In this document: positions 5,995 to 8,266 of the stretch, in pieces
Layout: each line of letters starts with the position of its first letter
How positions within the stretch are numbered: the first letter of the stretch is position 1
From: Bacillota bacterium
GTDB taxonomy: Bacteria > Bacillota > Clostridia > Lachnospirales > Lachnospiraceae
NCBI GenBank assembly: GCA_023393095.1
Contig: JAEWMT010000009.1
Location: 1-8,266, forward strand
Direction of reading: 5' to 3'
Length of the DNA stretch: 8,266 nucleotides
Notes under the pieces: generated by a model
Database searches by the model: none
Seen by the model: the letters and a program-made list of their open reading frames with translations, nothing else
Told to the model about the DNA's origin: nothing
Program-made: the position numbers and the translations under genes

Positions 5995-6088
5995 GTTAAT
6001 ATATCCTAATAACCAGTGCAACAAGCTTAATTAATTCGGAAACTAATTCTCAGTACTTAATCAGTTCAAATTCTTAACCAACATATCC

Positions 6089-6117
6089 ATTGTAGCCTAT
6101 TCCTTCAATCTGAGCAA
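6089..6117 (-). promoter_or_regulatory. Candidate mutY promoter
   Basis: On the minus strand TTGCTC (6117-6112), a 17-base spacer and TACAAT (6094-6089) resemble a vegetative promoter with a weak -35. It would give a leader of about 135 bases carrying the hairpin at 5980-5994. Other weaker matches exist closer to mutY. Confidence 0.35.
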
Positions 6118-6249
6118 GTTAAAGTAATCATAAAGGATTCAAAAGTTACTATATCAGGGCACATAATTTACATCGTTATTGGCAGAATTATATAAAATTT
6201 CACTTATTTAGAAGTTTTTTAAAAATTATATTCTAAATTAATGTAATAA

Positions 6250-6258
6250 TGTTATAAT
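6250..6258 (+). promoter_or_regulatory. Extended -10 promoter of the AraC operon
   Basis: TGTTATAAT gives a perfect -10 (6253-6258) with the TG extension (6250-6251), the same nine bases as in the inferred LysR-gene promoter. No good -35 is found at 17-18 bases (about 6229-6235), so activation may be needed. The start would be near 6265. Confidence 0.5.
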
Positions 6259-6270
6259 AAATCATAGTGA

Positions 6271-6292
6271 GGATATAATCTTGTTAATATCC
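6271..6292 (+). promoter_or_regulatory. Dyad just downstream of the AraC operon start
   Basis: GGATAT-N10-ATATCC lies about 7-28 bases after the inferred transcription start. It could be an operator used for autoregulation or a weak RNA hairpin in the leader. Arms of six bases are not strong evidence. Confidence 0.3.
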
Positions 6293-6344
6293 CATCAAAG
6301 TGAAGACCGTGAATACAGATGTCTAATTTTTACGTCAGCGAAAT

Positions 6345-6349
6345 GGAGG
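6345..6349 (+). promoter_or_regulatory. Shine-Dalgarno that fixes the AraC-family start
   Basis: GGAGG lies 5 bases before the ATG at 6355. The in-frame ATG at 6319 has no such site before it, so the 289-residue form starting MAFDYD is preferred. Confidence 0.85.
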
Positions 6350-6354
6350 ATAAT

Positions 6355-7224
6355 ATGGCCTTTGATTATGATGTGACCTATAATGATTTTAATCCAACAG
6401 TTTTTTTCGTTACAAAGGTGAAAATGTTGACCGAGGGTGTCTATCATGATCACGATTTTACTGAATTGGCATATATATTATCAGGAAAAGGAAAATATTT
6501 AATTGAGGATACGGAATATGACGTGGAAGCCGGAGATCTTGTAATCTGCAATCCCGGTGTGAAACATACTCATGTAATAGTTAATCCTAAAGAGCCTACA
6601 ATAGAATTCATATCCGGTTTTACCGATTTTCAATTTAAGAATATGGCCCCAAATTCAATAGAATTAAAGGACGGCGGATGTATTATACATATGTCCTCAG
6701 AATTAAAGCAGGAAGTATCAATGCATTGTTATGCAATGATAGCAGAAAAAGAAAGTAATCAGATTGGGCGCTACTTTATGTTCAAGACCCATCTGATGCA
6801 AATGCTGCTTCTTGTGATGCGTGAAATACTTGATGTTGAAAAACCGGAACAGAAGGGTTGCAATTTTGAATCCTATAACAAGAGCTATGCAGTTAACCGT
6901 ATTATAAATTATTTAAACGAAAATTACGAAAATAAGATATCTTTGGAACAAATTGCACATAATATTTATCTGAGTCCTGTTTATATATCCAAAATATTCA
7001 AGGAAGAAACCGGGGAATCGCCGATCAATTATTTAATTAAGATCCGTTTGGAAAAAGCAAAGGATATTCTGCTGACTTCAGGCAGCGGAAGTATCAAAAG
7101 CATAGCCAACCAAGTCGGCTATGATGACGTATATCATTTTAGTAAATTATTTAAGAAATATTATGGTGTTTCACCTTTGTATTTTAAAAAGAATTCTATA
7201 AACAATAACGCGGTAAACAAGTAA
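6355..7224 (+). CDS. AraC-family regulator with N-terminal cupin domain
   Basis: The 289-residue transcriptional regulator has a ligand-sensing cupin domain at about residues 13-95: HDHDFTELAYILSGKGKYLI (31-50), then the second cupin motif with AGDLVICNPGVKHTHV (59-74). Histidines 31, 33, 71 and 73 and E37 sit where cupins bind metal or ligand. The C-terminal AraC DNA-binding domain covers about 180-278, with the first helix-turn-helix at ISLEQIAHNIYLSPVYISKI (195-214) and the second at SIKSIANQVGYDDVYHFSKL (246-265), ending in the family signature FKKYYGVSPLYFKK (266-279). Such proteins often control sugar or stress genes. Here the only likely target in view is the flavoprotein gene 20 bases downstream, probably co-transcribed. 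The reading frame extends 12 codons further upstream to an ATG at 6319, which I reject for lack of a ribosome binding site. Confidence 0.92.
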   Translation: MAFDYDVTYNDFNPTVFFVTKVKMLTEGVYHDHDFTELAYILSGKGKYLIEDTEYDVEAGDLVICNPGVKHTHVIVNPKEPTIEFISGFTDFQFKNMAPNSIELKDGGCIIHMSSELKQEVSMHCYAMIAEKESNQIGRYFMFKTHLMQMLLLVMREILDVEKPEQKGCNFESYNKSYAVNRIINYLNENYENKISLEQIAHNIYLSPVYISKIFKEETGESPINYLIKIRLEKAKDILLTSGSGSIKSIANQVGYDDVYHFSKLFKKYYGVSPLYFKKNSINNNAVNK

Positions 7225-7244
7225 GGAAGAAGGATGACGGCAAT

Positions 7245-8009
7245 ATGAACACACTTGATGCTATATTTTCAAGAAGGTCAATCAGACATTATCTGCAGGA
7301 AAAGCTGGAATGGGAAGAAATATCCGATATTCTAAATTATGCTAACAACCTTCCAAAATTAATTGAAGGAATAGCGATAGAATTTAAGCTTATCAGCAAC
7401 ATCGAAGCAAAGCAGGGCTTCCATGGTCCATTTCATGTCAAAGCCCCTTATTATCTATGCATTTCCTCAGAAGAAAAGGAGGATTACCTTCTAAATGCCG
7501 GATATATGATGCAGCAGTTAAATCTATACCTAGTCTCCAAAGGCTACGGTACATGCTTTCTTGGTATTGGCCCCGGGTATAGCTTAAAATCTACTATGAA
7601 ATATAATTACGTTGTTGCATTGGCTTTTGGAAAAACCTCAACTCCACTCTACCGTGATAGCTCTGAGGCAAAACGTCTTTCAGAGAATGAGGTAGTTGTC
7701 TATAAAGAAGAGGTTCCTTCCGATGTCAGACAATTGCTTACTGCAGCCCGTTATGCTCCTTCCAGCTATAACAACCAGCCATGGCGTTTTGTAGCTTATA
7801 AGAACCGCATTCATATATTTACCAAGAAAAATCCTCTGATTGTAAAAGCTCTGGATCATATGAAAATGGTTGATATGGGAATTATGCTGGCCAATCTCCT
7901 ACTCGCCGCGGAAGAACTTTGGGTGGACGTCTCCCTTGATAAATATGAAGCAATAAAAGATAAGCATTTTCGAAAAAATGAGTATATCTATACAGTAATA
8001 ATTGGTTGA
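7245..8009 (+). CDS. Duplicated nitroreductase-like flavoprotein (TM1586 type)
   Basis: The 254-residue protein belongs to the nitroreductase-fold flavoproteins and should bind FMN and reduce an unknown substrate in the cytoplasm. Unlike ordinary nitroreductases it seems built from two partial copies. The N-terminal part has the SRRSIRHY phosphate-contact motif (9-16) and a NAGYMMQQLNLYLVSKGYGT helix (84-103) with FLG after it. The second part restarts at about 155 with a typical VRQLLTAARYAPSSYNNQPW (161-180), RFVAYKN and a second MGIMLANLLLAAEELW helix (211-226). This arrangement matches the putative TM nitroreductase family (TM1586-like). It follows the AraC-family gene by 20 bases. A GGA (7232-7234) lies 10 bases before the ATG, and a four-codon ORF (ATG at 7234) overlaps that start codon. 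No terminator is evident after the stop. Confidence 0.85.
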   Translation: MNTLDAIFSRRSIRHYLQEKLEWEEISDILNYANNLPKLIEGIAIEFKLISNIEAKQGFHGPFHVKAPYYLCISSEEKEDYLLNAGYMMQQLNLYLVSKGYGTCFLGIGPGYSLKSTMKYNYVVALAFGKTSTPLYRDSSEAKRLSENEVVVYKEEVPSDVRQLLTAARYAPSSYNNQPWRFVAYKNRIHIFTKKNPLIVKALDHMKMVDMGIMLANLLLAAEELWVDVSLDKYEAIKDKHFRKNEYIYTVIIG

Positions 8010-8063
8010 ATTTTGCAAAAAATATAAATAACAAAGAAAATTGATAAATTTTATTCTTATCTA

Positions 8064-8092
8064 TTGACAAAGTGATTATTCTATAGTATATT
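8064..8092 (+). promoter_or_regulatory. Strong promoter of the tRNA-Gly gene
   Basis: A consensus -35 TTGACA (8064-8069), exactly 17 bases, and TATATT (8087-8092) make the best vegetative promoter in the window. Transcription would begin near 8099, about 46 bases before the mature tRNA. Confidence 0.85.
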
Positions 8093-8098
8093 ATGTCA

Positions 8099-8132
8099 TG
8101 TGCTTACGACAAACCTGTAATAAATAAGCACA
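8099..8132 (+). other. Inverted repeat in the pre-tRNA 5' leader
   Basis: TGTGCTTA (8099-8106) and TAAGCACA (8125-8132) are perfect 8-base arms around an 18-base loop, beginning about at the inferred transcription start. The leader of the precursor could therefore fold independently, 12 bases before the tRNA. Confidence 0.5.
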
Positions 8133-8144
8133 ACAACATAATAT

Positions 8145-8216
8145 GCGCGAGTGGCTCAGTGGTGGAGTATCGCCTTGCCAAGGCGAGGGTCGCGGGTTCG
8201 AATCCCGTCTCGCGCT
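8145..8216 (+). tRNA. tRNA-Gly, anticodon GCC
   Basis: A complete 72-base cloverleaf. The acceptor stem GCGCGAG (8145-8151) pairs with CTCGCGC (8209-8215), with discriminator T8216 as usual for tRNA-Gly. The D stem is 8154-8157 with 8165-8168. The anticodon stem is 8170-8174 with 8182-8186 around the loop TTGCCAA, anticodon GCC at 8177-8179. A five-base variable loop follows, then the T stem 8192-8196 with 8204-8208 around TTCGAAT. The 3' CCA is not encoded (TTCAT follows), so it must be added by tRNA nucleotidyltransferase. It decodes GGC and GGU. It is a single-gene unit with its own promoter and terminator. Confidence 0.98.
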
Positions 8217-8228
8217 TCATTGAAAAGT

Positions 8229-8266
8229 ATCGCTAATCCTTATAAATCAAGGGTTAGCGATTTTTT
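8229..8266 (+). terminator. Rho-independent terminator of tRNA-Gly
   Basis: An 11-pair stem, ATCGCTAATCC (8229-8239) with GGGTTAGCGAT (8251-8261), one G·T pair, has an 11-base loop and is followed by T to the window end (8261-8266). It starts 12 bases after the tRNA. Confidence 0.93.

Larger units (their letters stand above)
5948..6318. other. Gene-free spacer between mutY and the AraC operon
   Basis: This A/T-rich region holds no convincing ORF. On the mutY side there is a short hairpin (5980-5994) and a candidate minus promoter (6089-6117). On the AraC side there is an extended -10 (6250-6258) and a dyad (6271-6292). The central part, about 6118-6229, shows only weak short repeats, such as AGTAA/TTACT at 6123-6127 and 6146-6150, and I see no RNA gene, riboswitch or terminator in it. 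Confidence 0.6.

Noticed and set aside
6319..6354. AraC-family protein starting at the ATG at 6319
   Set aside because: The ATG at 6355 has a GGAGG 5 bases upstream, while 6319 has none.
7882..8070. Minus-strand 62-codon frame
   Set aside because: TTG start without a ribosome binding site; it overlaps the 3' end of the flavoprotein gene and the -35 of the tRNA promoter. Composition is noise-like.
8145..8216. tRNA-Gly as an integration site (attB) for a mobile element
   Set aside because: No integrase, no second copy of the tRNA 3' end in the window and no foreign-looking cargo.

Overview
The window looks like chromosomal DNA of an AT-rich, Gram-positive clostridium; a Lachnospiraceae-type anaerobe fits best. 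The basis is strong GGAGG-type ribosome binding sites, A/T-rich spacers, an archaeal/clostridial-type short LeuD, a lipobox lipoprotein, TTGACA/TATAAT-like promoters and a tRNA gene without encoded CCA. The genus cannot be named from the sequence alone.

Left part (1-3336): a 91-base imperfect inverted repeat sits on the window edge. It is followed by a minus-strand terminator and the minus-strand leucine operon leuB-leuC-leuD, which encodes 3-isopropylmalate dehydrogenase and both isopropylmalate isomerase subunits. leuA (2-isopropylmalate synthase) is not in the operon. Divergent from leuB is a LysR-type regulator gene (3337-4224). The 153-base spacer holds two overlapping back-to-back promoters and a perfect T-N11-A LysR box centred about 65 bases upstream of the inferred leuB start. 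The layout suggests a regulator that activates leuBCD and represses itself.

Middle (4226-6318): a small minus-strand SH3-domain lipoprotein gene with its own promoter converges on the LysR gene with one base between the stops. Upstream of it is mutY (minus), the adenine glycosylase that removes A opposite 8-oxoguanine. Between them is a 39-base (13-codon) imperfect tandem duplication inside a possible small cationic ORF. A gene-free stretch of about 400 bases separates mutY from the next, divergent operon and holds candidate promoters for both sides.

Right part (6319-8266): an AraC-family regulator with an N-terminal cupin-like domain is followed, 20 bases later, by a duplicated (TM1586-type) nitroreductase-like flavoprotein; the two probably form one operon. 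The window ends with a complete tRNA-Gly(GCC) transcription unit: consensus promoter, leader with an inverted repeat, tRNA, and a strong terminator.

Most of the window is ordinary housekeeping metabolism. The points most worth a second look are the leuB/lysR control region, the edge inverted repeat, the duplicated segment after mutY and the AraC-nitroreductase pair. I see no defence system, phage, CRISPR array or other clearly new multi-gene system.
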